Assembly: GCA_025403435.1 (NCBI GenBank)
Contig: CM046330.1
Span: 19,738,239-19,802,238 of the forward strand
Source of the DNA: Artocarpus heterophyllus
Taxonomy: Eukaryota; Streptophyta; Magnoliopsida; Rosales; Moraceae
Reading direction: 5' to 3'
DNA length: 64,000 nt
The first letter of the stretch is position 1. Every line of letters begins with the position of its first letter. The translations under genes were made by a program, and so were the position numbers. Of the stretch, positions 46,234 through 59,460 are shown in pieces. The notes beneath the pieces were generated by a model that saw only the letters and a program-made list of their open reading frames with translations, did not search any database and had not been told where the DNA came from.

Positions 46234-46276
46234 AAAATTGGTAGTAAACTGAAAGAAAACCAAAAAGGAGTCAAAC

Positions 46277-48689
46277 TATAGCATCCCAAAAATTTCTAAC
46301 AGGTTATTAGAAGTAACACGTCTTAGTTGATGATAATATATATTATTATGAATAAATTATAATAACAATTTAGTGAGTATTGTTATAGGTGACAGTGGCT
46401 AGGAACTCGTTTGAGGAAGTTAATGTCAAAATTTTGAGGTATGATGCCACGTGTTGAAAAATGTAATTTCTATGAATTCTAATGTTTGATGATTTGATTA
46501 TGAAAATATGTTTAAATAAGTACAAAAGAGTTAAAGCAGTGAATAACACAACAAAACAGGGGTTAAATATGAGTTTGGGAGCTTAAGATATGGTCAAAAT
46601 AGGTTTTTTAGTAACTTAAGATAAACGGCCAGGAGTGTGGTACCCAAGCACTGAGGCACCAACAAGCTTAGGGTGGCAGTGCTAGCTTTCCAAGGCTGCG
46701 GCGCTAGCCATAAATTGTAGTTTCCTAATTTTGTATTTTACACATTTTCACCTGATTTTCATTCTTTTTAGCCCAAACTTGATTCTCTAAATGTTATAAT
46801 TAAATTCTAACCCTTATATAACTTCTCTACATTTAATCATAACCTTTGATGACTTAGAAACATATTATAAATAGCATTAAACCAATGAAAAAAATCATCA
46901 TATAACCACCAAAATTTTAGTCTCTCTTATTCTCTCCCTTTTATGTTATTCCTCCTTCTTTTCCTTCCCATTGTGCATGCTTATCATGAGACAACAAAGC
47001 TAGTCTTAGTTATCTCCATTCTCTTGCAAACAAGTTATGGTAAATTTTCTCTATTTTAAATATTTTAGAGATGGGTGATGGCTAAGGTTTCGTATATTAT
47101 GAGAGGATGATTATCATGTTTATATGGTGATGGAGACAAAAAAATATGGATAGATGGTGATGTAAGAGTGATTTATGGTGGTTAGAAATTGTATAATAGT
47201 ATTTTTGTGAAATTTTATGATGGAATTGTGAACTAATATTTATAGGATTTCCTTAATTATGAGTGTATTGTTGTGTGGTTGTTTTAGTTGATTGTTGATT
47301 TATGTTGTTAATATATTTAGGAACATTTTAGATGTCATATTTATATTCAATTGCTAAAAATTGATTAGGAAATTTAAAAGAATTATTATGTATTTTTTGG
47401 TGAAGTGATGTTATTATTGTCTAGAGTAGGAAAATAAAGCTATTTTAGGAAAGTTTCTATATTAAAATCCTTACCGCATATATGTGATGTTTTGATAAAA
47501 TTTATGATATTTGTATAAGGATTGATCATGAGAAGTTGTTTGGTGGATTGTGGGAAGCAAGGCCTAGGGTTTCTTGGGTTTTGGAGATGAATTAGGGTTT
47601 TTATATAGTCTCTTAGGTTATGCCATGAATGTTTATTTTGTAAAGTTATGATATGAACACTCTAAAAAGGGAATTATGCTGAGATTCTAAAACATTGCAT
47701 CATCAAAATTATGGATATAGTAAGCCTACTAGCCAAGTAAGTAAATCTCTCAAGTGCAACATGTTTGTTAAAAATATGAATTTATATGGTGTTTAAATCT
47801 CTGATGTCTCTTATGAAGAAAGGTATTATCTTATATTACAATATATTCCTTGCCGCCTTATGAAGATAGATAATCAATAACCAATCATCATAAAAGATGT
47901 TTGAGAGGCGTATACCAAGACAAGTTCTACTTTGCACCAAACCAGTAGGAGTTCACTAATATGGTGTTAGGCCAAGGCCTATAAGATAAGTTAAGTTGCC
48001 TCGATGGATGTTGGGTCGCCACTTCACTCTCATTGTGGTTGGGTACTTTGATACATCGCCTAAGGCCTAATAACTACACAAGATAAGAAAGCAAATAAAT
48101 GTTTTTTTAAAGTAAGTTTTAAAGAATGATTTTAGGATGTTGAATTATTTCCTTCCATGATTTGTTTATTTCAATAATACTTTGAAAACTTATGATAATT
48201 GTTTTGTAAGATTATGAATGCACTTACTAAGCATATCGCTTACTCTAGTTTATTCACATGTTGCAGATATAGGTAGGAACTAAGCTTAAAGATGGAGGAG
48301 GCATGGCGTGGATGTATGTGTGGTGACGAAGAGGAATATCAGATAGCGATTTTAGGGTTTCATTAGAACTCATGTCATAAATTGTGATTTAAGAACTTAT
48401 AGGTTCTAATTAATATTTTTTAAGTTTATGTTGAAATGAAATATTAGTTATTTGCTTAATAAAAGATTTGATTAATGTGTTTTGTTATGTTCGATAGTTT
48501 TGAAAATCTCTTCTGAATATATTATTATTAGTTATGTTTTCAAAGGTATAAAACTTGTTCCGCTTTTCATGGCACTTATTTTGCCTAACTGTTGTTTACT
48601 TGTTTTTTGCTATAATATATTTTAAAGTAGTTATATAATAAATGAAATTTAAGTAAAGTTCTCGTAGCATCCTCCTAAAAGGTGTTGCA
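46277..48689 (+). repeat. Probable gypsy LTR
   Basis: Starts TATAGCATCCCAAAAATTTC and ends CGTAGCATCCTCCTAAAAGG followed by TGTTGCA, the pattern of plant gypsy LTRs with terminal GTAACRCCCC and GTGTTACA. Internal features fit: ACTTACTAAGCATATCGCTTAC near 48222 and a CT-rich stretch near 46920-46980. No coding region is attached and no target duplication was identified (CAAAC versus TGGGC). Confidence 0.55.
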
Positions 48690-49639
48690 TGGGCCTCTGT
48701 CGCTTGAGAAGCCCCTGCCACTGTTGTCCTCCATCGACAGGAGGTATCCCTGATACCAAAGCTCTATCACCTCATCGAGGCCAAAAATTCCATAATGGAG
48801 AGCGAAATGAGCATTAGCATAAGCATCTCCCCCATGCTTGCCATGTAGCCATGTCATATTTGACCTCAGCAAGAGGACCTAACCTAACCAACGAGTGAGC
48901 CTAGAGAAAATTTGTTGCCCCATTAGGCCACTTTTCTATAGGGTCAGGAGTTTGGATACCCGTCTAGAGGCAGCACTAGATTCTAACTCTTTGCCACTCC
49001 TAGGCGGCATACCTAAACCATATAGAGGTAGATAAAAAACCCTAGTAGAGGGGAAAATGAAAGTCGCGTGTTTAAATAGCTAGTTGCTTTTCCTTTTGGT
49101 ATAATCACATTCATGCCTAATGAATATTTGTCGACAATACAATTTATAGTTTAATCGGATGGTTTCACTATTCATAAATCTAATGAGAGTCATATTTGAA
49201 ATTAGAAACCGCTTCATGATGCTAGGATTATGCACCAATAATAAAAGACTTATGAACTTTGAAATAAAGATGACATTCTTACCCGTGAGTATGGGTACCC
49301 GAAAGTACCCACCTCTAATAGGATAGGTATGGGGGTTAAAATTAACCCTAAGTCTTCGCCCCCCTTTCCCTAACCCAATTATATATACTTTCATTTTTTA
49401 AATATATGTTTATAATGCATTTATGTGCATATACATACGTATATATTTTTATTTATATATCAATTTATGTATATATAATGTACATATGTATTTAATTACA
49501 ACGAAAAGAAAAACAAGAAACTACTAAAAGGAGAAATAGAAACTGAATTTAAAAAATAAAAGCCATCCCTTGATCTTAATAGGTAAATGAATAGAGTATG
49601 GGAATAGTTCTCTGATGGAAATTCTCCCGCCCTCAATCC
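48690..49639. other. Unassigned sequence
   Basis: About 950 bp without a recognised family. The part 48690-49020 is richer in GC than its surroundings and holds a short minus-strand ORF reading HGGDAYANAHFALHYGIFGL (ORF 48675-48872), which I cannot assign. 49390-49500 is an AT-rich ATATGTATAT-like run. Confidence 0.4.
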
Positions 49640-50751
49640 TATTGTAATATAGTACGTAGCAGAATTTGAAAGAAGTTTAAATCAGAATATTTTCTAAATC
49701 ACAAGTTTGACAGGTTAAATACATAAATTAATGTTAGATCTTACATACAACTTTTATATACCGAAATCAACAAGAATCCATGAAGAAAAGAATGTTCTAG
49801 AAGAGCCTCATCTAGTTGGTCTTCTTTGCTATTCTCTATCCTCGATTGGAGTGTGGGTAGCCACACATCGTACAGCTTTTTCTCCAGTTACTCTCCTAAC
49901 CACTTGAGAAAACCTAGAGCTAAGGTTCTTGATATTGAATAATAACTCTTAGGGAGTTTCGGAGTTTTTCTCACTAAAGTACTCACTCTATGCTTCTCAA
50001 ATGATCTGAATAACAAAGAAAACTCACCCCTTTTTTATAATTGTCGAATTTAAGATTAAACTTTATTAGATTAGGCCTCAAAATTTGAGCCGAGAACAAC
50101 TTTTGATGAAAAACATGTCAAAAATGCGTATACTGATTATCGCATGTTTGGCATGCTGATCTAGGAGATTGATTTGTCAAACTTACTCCATCAGCCTACT
50201 GAACGTACTCCATTGGCCTGCTAATCGTGCGATAATCTAGAATCCTTAGAATATCTTATTTTACTTGGGAATCTTGGATAGAGCATCAGTTTTAATTCAA
50301 ATAATCCAATAGAGAAGTTATCTGATTAAAATAGTCATATACAGATAATCCCATGGTAAATAAAATATTATCCAAATAATTTAACATGTTTATCTTGAAT
50401 TAATTTACAAAGTTAATTCAACAGATAAACTAACATGAATTATTAAATCCATTCTGATCAGATTTCTACCAATCTAATAATTTAGCATACGTCACCGATA
50501 TATAGAAAAACATATCGTATCGTTATAAGATTTATTATGAGCTAGCAAAGGGGATCCAATGGACATATATAGTTTAAGCCTCTATAACTATAAAATACAA
50601 TATCCCCGATGCATATCTTATAATTATTAACTCTAACGCTACTTCACTAAAAGCTTAGAGCTGCACTTTCGAACTACATAAAATTACAAGGCTCCAATGA
50701 ACTAACCATACATGACATGTCATAATGTGTCACATTCCTAGAGGATATTCA
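49640..50751 (-). repeat. Left (3') LTR of element B, first part
   Basis: Collinear with 62189-63297, the right LTR of B. The start TATTGTAATATAGTACGTAGC parallels TGTTGAAAACTAGTACGTGAT. The LTR is broken at about 50751, where the LTR of element A begins, and resumes at 54083. Degenerate motif array at 50148-50230. Confidence 0.82.
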
Positions 50752-52665
50752 TGTGTAAAAATAGTACACAATGGAAATTTAAAATTTTAATAAGATTATG
50801 TTCCAAAACATAAGTTTGACACACTATACGCATAAATTAACTAGATCTTACTGACTTTTGTGTGCCGAAGAGCTCCTGCAATATGTGAAGAGAAGAATGT
50901 TCCAAAAGAGCCTCAACCAACTGGTCTTCTTTGCTATTCTCTATCCACAGTTGGTATATGTGTGGGCACACCTTGTACAACTCTTCTCTAGTGACTCTCC
51001 TTCCAACCAATTGAGAAAACCCAGAACTAACATTCATGATTTGTGAACAATAGCTCTTAAGGGAGTTTTAGAGACTCACAGACTAGAGTGCTTACTCTTA
51101 ATTTCTTAACTGATTTAAATAACTTAGAAAACTCACTTCGCATTTATAAAGGTCGTCCCTAGGTTGGTTATTATCAGATAAGACCTCAAAAATTTGGAGC
51201 TGGATTAATATTTGATAAAATCGAGTAAAAATGTGTGATCAAATTATCGCTATGTCGGTAGGCTAAACTGGAAGATTGGCCTGCCAAACTTACTCCATTT
51301 GCAAGCCAAACCTGAAGATCAACCTACCAAACTTACGATAAATGATACCTGTAAATCTTTTATTTTCCACCCGAGATTCTTTAGAGAGAGCCTCGGTTTT
51401 AAGTCAAATAACCCAACAAAGAAGTTATCTGATTAAAATAGTCATATCTAGATAATCTCTAGGAAATTAAATATTCCTGATAATTCAACAAGTTCATCTT
51501 GAATTAATTTACAAAAAATTAATTCAACCAATAAATAGACATGAATTATCTGATCCTATCAAATTTCAGCATAAGTCATCAATTTATTGGAAAAGCACGT
51601 CGTATCATTACAGGATTTATTATGAGCTAGCAAAAGGGACCCGATAGTTATATAGTTTAAGCTCCCAATAATTATAAAACCCAATATCCCATATATATGT
51701 TTTATAATTACCAACTTTAACGCTACTCCACTAAAAGCTTAAAACTGCACTCTTGAACTATATAATTATAAAGCTCTAAATAGCTAAATATTCATGACAT
51801 ATCATGATGTATCATATCCCCATAGGATATCCATAATCAGCTTAAGGATAAATTCTGTCTTACCTTCCTGATCATTTTTCTTTTACGTTCCATTATCTCA
51901 CCATCGAAAAACCAATCATCCAAAGACAGTATTCCATTTGGTTACACCTATGTATCCAAATGGTTGAGCGCTCCAGTCTTCCAATTATAGGATAATGCAT
52001 ATAAAAGGATATCATTGACTCCTAAAGAGGAGCTATGGATTCCATATCTATGAATAACAGGTCTACTCTATCAAGAGTCATGTTTCCAACGTAGTAGTAT
52101 GTGTACCATCATGAAATATGAATATCATCCTTTGGTACATCAAAAGACGAAAGTCAAGACAACGGGCCCACTATTCATGTCAGGATAAGATAGAACACAT
52201 ATGATTGTCTAAAGTGAATTGATTTGCTGAGACAGAATTATTAATTCAAAGCAATTACACTTTATGTTCTGATCCAATACATTCTCGCCTATGACGATGC
52301 ACCAATGTTTCTATTCGCAGAGTCCACCTCCGATGGCCAAGAAAAACCATCTCTCGTTAAGGATATAGACAACATAACAATCTTTGCATGAATAAAGTGC
52401 CCAAATTTATTCCCTTGATTACGAATTTTATGATTTAGACTGTCACCTTTAGAATAAAGTCCTCAGCATAATTTATCTATTACATGCCTAATTCTAAAGG
52501 TTTAAACTGACAGTCTTAGACTTTTGTTTGCTTATCATACATTCAACAAATATGAATGTAAAAAGGACAATAATTTGGCATATGAATAATAAATAAACTC
52601 TTTGTTAATAAAAATGTCTCCAAAACATATTACATTTTCATTCCTTATGGCATACATGTCTAACA
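50752..52665 (-). repeat. 3' LTR of element A
   Basis: About 1914 bp, related to the C2 LTR along its full length (TGTGCCGAAG, CAACTGGTCTTCTTTGCTAT, end TGTCTAACA) but clearly diverged. Motif array remnants near 51255-51335. Confidence 0.85.
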
Positions 52666-54079
52666 ATCTCCCACTTGCACTAAGTGAGTAAATATGGCAT
52701 ATCCCACATCCCCATGGCTTCCACATGCCTTTCGAAAACTCTTGCAGTTAGTGTCTTCATGAATAGATCAGCTAAATTATCCTCGAATGTGATTTTTCAT
52801 ACAGCAACATACTGGCCCTCAATGAAGTCCTTTATCACATGATACTTCTGATCAATATGCTTACTCTTCTTGTGAAATCTTGGTTCTTTAGCATTAGCTA
52901 TTGTTGTAGTGTTATCACAATACAACCATATCGTCTTATCCATGCTAGGAACCACCTAGAGATTCACAAAGAACTTGCGAAGCCACATTGCTTCGTTCAA
53001 AGCATCACTAGCTACCACTTATTTGGCCTCCATTGTTGAATCTAAAGTGCAATCTTGCTTAACACTTTTTTGAATAATGGCACCGCCTCCCGAAGTAAAC
53101 ACAAAACCCAAAGTCGATCTTCTCGAATCCAGATAGGATTGGAAATCCTAGTCAGCATATCCTATAAGTGTTAGATCCTCACCTTAATATACGAGCATAT
53201 ACCCTCAAGTCCTTCTCAGGTACTTGAAAATATGCTTGACCATAACCCAGTGGTTCGGTCTTGGATCTAAATAAAATCGACTTACTATCTCGACAGCATA
53301 ACTAGTATACAGTCGTATGCAAAGCATGGCATTCATGAGACTGCCCATTGCTAACGCATAAGGCACCTTCTTTATATATTCTCTTTCTTCATCAGATTTT
53401 GGTGAGTCTTTCTTAAAAATATTCTTTCTAGACCTAGATGGTTGCTCACCTTTCTTGGAATCCTGCATTGCAAACTTCTTGAGAATTTTATCTATGTAGC
53501 CTGGTTGGGATAAAGCTATCATTCTATTCTTCTTATCTTAAAAGATTTTGATACTGAGAATATAATTATCTTCACCTAATTCTTTCATGTCAAACTACTT
53601 AGTCAACCATAATTTAACCGATGACAATACCCCCAACATCATTGCCAATTAGCAGAATGTCACCTACATAGAGCAGTAGAAAAATGACCTTCTCATCCTT
53701 AATGTGTTTGTAAGCACATGGTTTGTCCACATTTTGTGCCAACCCACAAGTCTTGATCACTTGATCAAATCTTATGTTCCAAGAAAGGGAAGCCTGCTTA
53801 AGTCCAGAAATGGACTTTAGCAACTTACAAACCTTACTCTCTTAACCCTTAGCCTTGAACCCGTTTGGCTGTACCAAATATATGGACTCATCAAGATAAC
53901 CATTCAAAAAGGATGTCTTGACATCCATCTGCCATATCTCGTAGTCGAGAGCTCCAACTATGGACAAGAGAATGCGGATGGACTTAAGCATGGCTACAGG
54001 TGAAAAGGTTTCTTGGTAATCGATTCCTTCCTTTTGCGTGTATCCCTTTGCTACCAATCTTGACTTTTCCACTTTGCAT
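52666..54079 (-). pseudogene. Element A RT and RNase H remnant
   Basis: Parallel to 20099-21500 of C2. RNase H (52690-53200) is broken by stops. Open pieces include 53205-53522 (SYAVEIVSRF) and 53614-53823, with the RT box LLLYVGDILLIGND (YVDD changed to YVGD) and an intact Trp in SWNIRFDQ. The piece 53842-54079 carries [16 protein letters not shown] and QMDVKTSFLNGYL. Reading left of the break at 54079 enters LTR-B sequence. Confidence 0.88.
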
Positions 54080-54082
54080 GCA

Positions 54083-54421
54083 CCCCACTTTAGTGACCAA
54101 TACAAGCAATCTCCTGTTAGGCATGTAGACAACATAACAATCTTAGCATGAATAAAATGCCCAACTTTATTCCCTCTATTGCGGATCTTATCATTTAGGC
54201 CATCACTTTTAAGCTTCATGTCTTTTGCATAATCTGTCCATCATATGCAGGATATTAAATGTTTAGATCGATAGTCTTAGACTTTTTGCTTATCATACAT
54301 TCAACAAAAATGAATGTAAAAAGGACAATATTTGGTATATGAATAATAATAAATCTTTTATTGATAAAATGTCTTCAAAAACTTATTACAACACTTACTC
54401 CTTAGGGCACCATGTTTAACA
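54083..54421 (-). repeat. Left (3') LTR of element B, second part
   Basis: The last ~340 bp of the LTR, matching 63779-64000 closely (TTCATGTCTTTTG, CATCATATGCAGGAT). It ends TTTAACA at 54421 next to a polypurine tract. Together with 49640-50751 it makes one LTR lacking a middle section. Confidence 0.82.
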
Positions 54422-56330
54422 ATCTCCCACTTGTATATAGTGAGTAAATTTGACATCTCTCACATCCCATAGTCTCTACATGCTTCTCCAAAACTCTCGT
54501 AGTTTGTGTCTTTGTGAAAGGATCAACTATATTGTCCTCAGATACGATCTTGCCTACTACAACATGCCTAGCCTCAACGAAATCCTTTATCAAATGATAC
54601 TTCTGATGAATATGCTTACTCTTCTTATGAAATTTTAGTTCTTTAGCATTAGCTATCACTATAGTGTTATCACAATGCAGCGATACCACCTTATCCATAC
54701 CAGGAACTACTTCAAGATCCCCAAGGAATTTATGGAGCCACGTTGCTTCTTTCAAAGCATCACTAGCTGCCACATACCTAGCCTCTATCGTTAAATCTAA
54801 AGTGTAATCTTGCTTGACATTTCTTCAAACAATGGCGCCTCCACCTAGAGTAAACATAGAACTAAACGTTGATCTTCTTAAATCCAGATAGGATAGGAAA
54901 TCCAAATTAGTGTATCCAATAAGTGTTAGATCCTCACCTAAATACACTGGCATGTGACCTCTAGTCCTTCTCAGGCACTTGAAATATGCTTGACTACAAC
55001 CCAGTGATTTGGTCCTTGATCCAACTAATATTGACTTACTATTCCAACCACATAATAAATGTTTGGTCATGTGCAAAGCATCGCATATATGAGACTACCC
55101 ACTACCAAAGCATAAGGCACCTTCTTCATTTATTCTTTTTCTTCATCAAACTTTGGAGTCTTTTTAAGAAAGAGTAATTCCAAACCTAGATGGTTGCCCA
55201 CCTTTCTTGGAATTCTGCATTGTATACTTCTCAAGAATTTTATCTATGTATGAAGCTTAGGATAAAGCTATCATTTTGTTCTTCCTACCCCAAAAGATTT
55301 GTATACCTAGAACATAATTAGCCTTACCTAAGTCCTTCATATCAAACAACATAGTCAACCATAATTTGACCAATAACAATGCCCCAACATCATTGCCAAT
55401 AAGCAGAATGTTATCTACATATAGCTGTAGAAAAACCACCTTCCCATCCTTAACATGTTTGTAAACATATGGTTCATTCACGTTTTGTTCAAACCCATAA
55501 GTATTGATCACCTGATCAAATTTTATGTTTTAAGAATGGGAGGCCTACTTAAGTCCATAAATTGACTTTAGCAGCTTACAGATCTTACCCTCTTGACCCT
55601 TAACTTTGAACCTGTTTGGCTATACCATGTATATGGACTCATCAAGATAGCCATTCAAAAAAGCCATCTTAACATCCATTTGTCAAATCTCATAGTTGAG
55701 AATGGCAACTATGGACAAGAGAATACGGATGGACTTAAGCATAGCTAAAGGCAAAAAGGTTTTCTCGTAATCGATATCTTCCTTTTGCATGTATCCCTTA
55801 GCTACTAGTCTAGCCTTATAGGTTTTGACTTTTCCTTGCTCCTCTCTTTAAACCCTTCAGGAAGATCCATAAGTTCCCAGACTTAATTAGTCTGCACAGA
55901 CTTCATCTCAATGTTCATAGCTTCTGTCTAGAGCTTTGAATTGATATCCTCTATAGCCTCTATGTAAGTATCAGGATCCCGTTATGTTCAACAGGTTCAC
56001 CTAAGTAGGCTTCACCATTGAACATATACCTTTCAGGTTGATGCATGATCCTCTCACTACGCTGAAGCTCCCTAGGTTGTTGTTCAGTTGGTTTTTCCAC
56101 ATTAATTGAATTGGTTTCAACTGGAACCCCGAAGTGATCAAATCACTTGCCAACTCCTCGAGTACCACTTTACTATAAGGCTTAAAGTTGTTCATGTAAC
56201 TTTCCTTAAGGAATGCTGCATTTGTTGAAATCATGACTTTATTTTCTTTCGGGTTATAGAAATAAGTCCCTTTGGATATCCTATAAATACGTAAACTTCT
56301 GAACATGCTTCCAACTTATTCGCTTCCTTA
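54422..56330 (-). pseudogene. Element B RNase H, RT and integrase end
   Basis: Degenerate copia pol. RNase H (54402-55076) shows LHCDNTIVIANAKE and NIVDPFTKT. RT (55257-55511) has LYVDNILLIGND, in which the second catalytic Asp of YVDD is Asn. A TAA replaces Trp near 55530. Further RT and the integrase C-terminal part (56001-56306) follow until the solo LTR C3. At least five stops. Confidence 0.88.
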
Positions 56331-56335
56331 TACAG
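56331..56335. repeat. Target-site duplication TACAG (left) of C3
   Basis: TACAG recurs at 58342-58346, directly outside the solo LTR. Confidence 0.9.
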
Positions 56336-58341
56336 TGTTAGACATGTATGCTCTAAGGAGTAAAAATGTAATAAGTTTTTAGAGACATTTTTATCAATAA
56401 AAAATTTATTCATTATTTATATACCAAATCTTGTCCTCTTTATGTTCATATTTGTTGAATGTATGTTAAGCAAATAATAGTCTGAGACTGTCGGTCTAAA
56501 CCTTAAGAATTGGGCATATGATGGACGAATTATGCGGAAGACACGATTCTTAAGGTGATGGTCTAAATCATACAATCCGCAATCGAGGGAATAAAGCTGG
56601 GCGCTTTATTCATGCAAAGATTGTTATGTTGTCTATATCCCTTTTGGGAGATGGTTTATCTTGACCATCGGAGGAGGACTCCATGAATAGAAACATTGGC
56701 ACGTGGTCATAAGTGACAATGTGTTGGATCGGGACATAAAGTGAATTGAATTGGATTAATAATTCTGTCTCGGCAAATCGATTCACTTTAGAAAATCATT
56801 TGTGTTGTATCTTAATCCTGAGATGAATAGTGGGCCCATTGTCTTGGCTTGTATCTTTCGATGTACCAAAGGGTGACACCTACATGTTAATAGTGGTATG
56901 CATGCCGATACGTTGGAGGCATGACTCTTGATAGTGTAGACCTGTTATTCATAGATATGGAATCCATAGCTCCTCTTTAGGAGTAATGATATCCTCTTAA
57001 ATGCATCATCTTGTAATTGAAAAACTGGAGCGCTCAACCATTTGGATACATAGGTGTAACCGAATGGTATACTGTCTTTGGATAGTAAGTTTTCTGATGG
57101 TGAGATAATAGAACGTAAGATAAAAATAATCAGGAAGGTAAGACAAAACTTGTCCTTAACTCGATTATGGATTATCATATGGGGATACGATACACTATGA
57201 TTTGTCATGGAGATTTAGTTATACGAGCTTCGTAATTCTATATAGTTCGAGAGTGCAGCTCCAAGCTTTTAGTGGAGTAGCGTTGGAGTTGATGATTATG
57301 AAATGTATATCTGGGATATTGGGTTTTATAATTATCAGGAGCTTGAACTATATAGGTCCATATGGTCCCCTTTGCTAGCTCACAACATCCTGTAACGACA
57401 CGGCGTACTTTTCCAATAATTGGTTACTTATGTCAGATTTATCATATTGATTAAAATTTAGAAGAATTAAATAATTCATGTATGTTTATCGGTTGAATTA
57501 ATTTGGTAATAAATTAATTCAAGATAAACTTGTTGAATTATTGGGATCGGATAATTCTTGTTTGTTTATCGGTTGATTTAATTTTGGATAAATTAGATCA
57601 AGATAAACTTATAGAATTATTGGGAATTGATTTATTTTCTTAGAGATTGTCTAGATAAAGCTGTTTTGATCAGATAACTTCTCTATTGGGTTATTTGAAT
57701 TAAAACTGAGACTTTATCCTAAAGAATCTTGGGTGGAAAATAAAAGATTTACGAAATTTTTTATTCGGCAGTTCAGCCTGCCGATGGATGTGTTGAACCT
57801 GCCGATGGGGCCTGTTCGGCCTGCCGATCAGCGAAGGATAAGATCACGTGTGTCCACGCGGATCTTATTAGATATTGATCTGAATTTGATTCTGATCTAA
57901 AATTTAAGACCTAATCTGATGAGGATTGACCCTAGGACCAACCTCTATAAATTGGGAGTGATTCTCATAAGTTACTTAGATCAATAGAGAGATTAAGAGT
58001 GATACTCTGCTAAGTGAGAATCTGAACCTGAGAGCTTTTGTTCACAAATCACGAACACTTGCTTTGGGTTCTCTCGATTGGTTGGAAGGAGAGTCACTGG
58101 TGGAAGAGCTGTACGTGTGAGCCCACACTCACTCCAGTCATGGATAGAGAATGGCAAAGAAGACCAGTTGGTTGAGGCTCTTTTGGAACGTTATTTCTCT
58201 TCACAGATTGCAGAGGTTCTTCAGCATACAAAGGTTAGTAAGATCTGGTTAATTTATGAATATAGCATGTCAAACTTGTGTTTTGGAAATTACTCTGATG
58301 AAAAACATTTTAAAATTCTGCTGCACACTATTTTTTCAACA
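56336..58341 (+). mobile_element. Copia solo LTR C3 (plus orientation)
   Basis: 2006-bp LTR from TGTTAGACATG to TTTTTTCAACA, inverted relative to B. It is closer to C2 than to LTR-A or LTR-B. The TATA box is at about 57946 (CTATAAATTGGGAG) with a motif array upstream (57768-57828). It interrupts the integrase frame between the [20 protein letters not shown] block and the rest; the frame reads on directly after the second TACAG. Confidence 0.94.
57768..57828 (+). repeat. Motif array in C3
   Basis: Three units (TTCAGCCTGCCGATG, TTGAACCTGCCGATG, TTCGGCCTGCCGATC) at 21-22 bp steps, 120-180 bp upstream of the TATA box, the same place as in C2. Confidence 0.78.
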
Positions 58342-59460
58342 TACAGTACATGAGTCGGACATCCTCATATGCGAATATGGTTTAAGGATGTCTTCCTACC
58401 CATTCACAACTCATTAGGAGTTTTAGGAACTGATTTTGAAGGCACATTACTTAAAAGATAACATGTGGTTTGTAGTGAATATCCCCAAAAAGATAAAGGT
58501 AATGTTGAATAACTCATCATGGACCTAACCATATCCAACATAGTCTTATTTCTTCTATAAGCTATGCCATTTTGTTGTGGAATGCCCGGTGCAGTCAAAT
58601 GGGATAAGATCTGATTTTCTAAGAAATGTCCCAAGAACTCATCAGAGAGGTATTCTCTGTCTCGATCGGATCGAAGTGCCTTTATGGATTTACCTACTTG
58701 CTTTTCTACTTCAGCTCGAAACTTTTGAAAACTCCCTAAACTTGTCAAAAGTTTCGCTCTTATGATGCATTAGGTAGACATACCCATATCTTGAGTAATC
58801 ATTAATAAAACTGACGAAGTACTCATACCTTCCTATGCCCTAACATTTATGGGACCACAAACATCACTATCCACAAGTTTTAAAACCGCTTCGGTCCTAT
58901 TGCCCTTAGACCCAAATGGTTTTTTGGTCATTTTGCCCTCCAAACAAGATTCACATTGTGGTATAGATTCCACCTCTAAGTGACTTAAAGGTCCATCCCT
59001 TACCTACTTTTGAATCCTATTTAGACAAATATGACCTAATTGCAAATGCTAAAGATAAGTCTTATTAGAGTGGGAAGTTTTAAGTCTTTTAGGGTTATTA
59101 TTAGTCCCAGTGTTCAGTAGTGATTCCATCTTAGGTTTGATAAAATATAGGTTGTTTTGCATCCATCCATCATAGATAAAAGATTTGTTTTTACAAATCA
59201 CAATTTTATTATTAAAAGAAACTGAATAAGAGTCTTTAAATAAACAAATGATAGATATTAAATTTCTTTTGAGTTTAGGAGCATAAAAACAATTTTTCAA
59301 AACTAAAATCCTATAAGTATTAAAATAAAGATGGATATCTCCCACTGCTTCAGCCAACACCAAGGGTCCATCACCCATCTGTAACATGAAGTGCTCATGT
59401 AGCAGACTTCTCGTTTCCCTAAACTGCTACAGAGAATCACAAACATGATTAGTCACTCCA
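58342..59460 (-). pseudogene. Element B integrase and protease end
   Basis: 58404-58748 reads the catalytic core (LRSDRDREYLSDEF, NGIAYRRNKTMLDMVRSM, with the catalytic Glu of AERRN replaced by Tyr). 58750-59048 is the broken zinc-finger part, and 59049-59387 is the region upstream (GDGPLVLAEAVGDIHLYF). The shared in-frame TAG lies near 59430. Confidence 0.88.

Larger units (their letters stand above)
50752..54079 (-). mobile_element. Truncated copia element A
   Basis: LTR (50752-52665), polypurine tract, RNase H and RT, then an abrupt end about 54079 in the RT start. The rest of the element and its other LTR are missing. It lies inside the left LTR of B, so it inserted there and later lost its 5' part together with about 480 bp of the host LTR. 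Confidence 0.82.

Noticed and set aside
49080..49394. 104-aa minus-strand ORF MKVYIIGLGKGG
   Set aside because: No recognisable motif, AT-rich surroundings and no nearby coding context; not listed as a gene.
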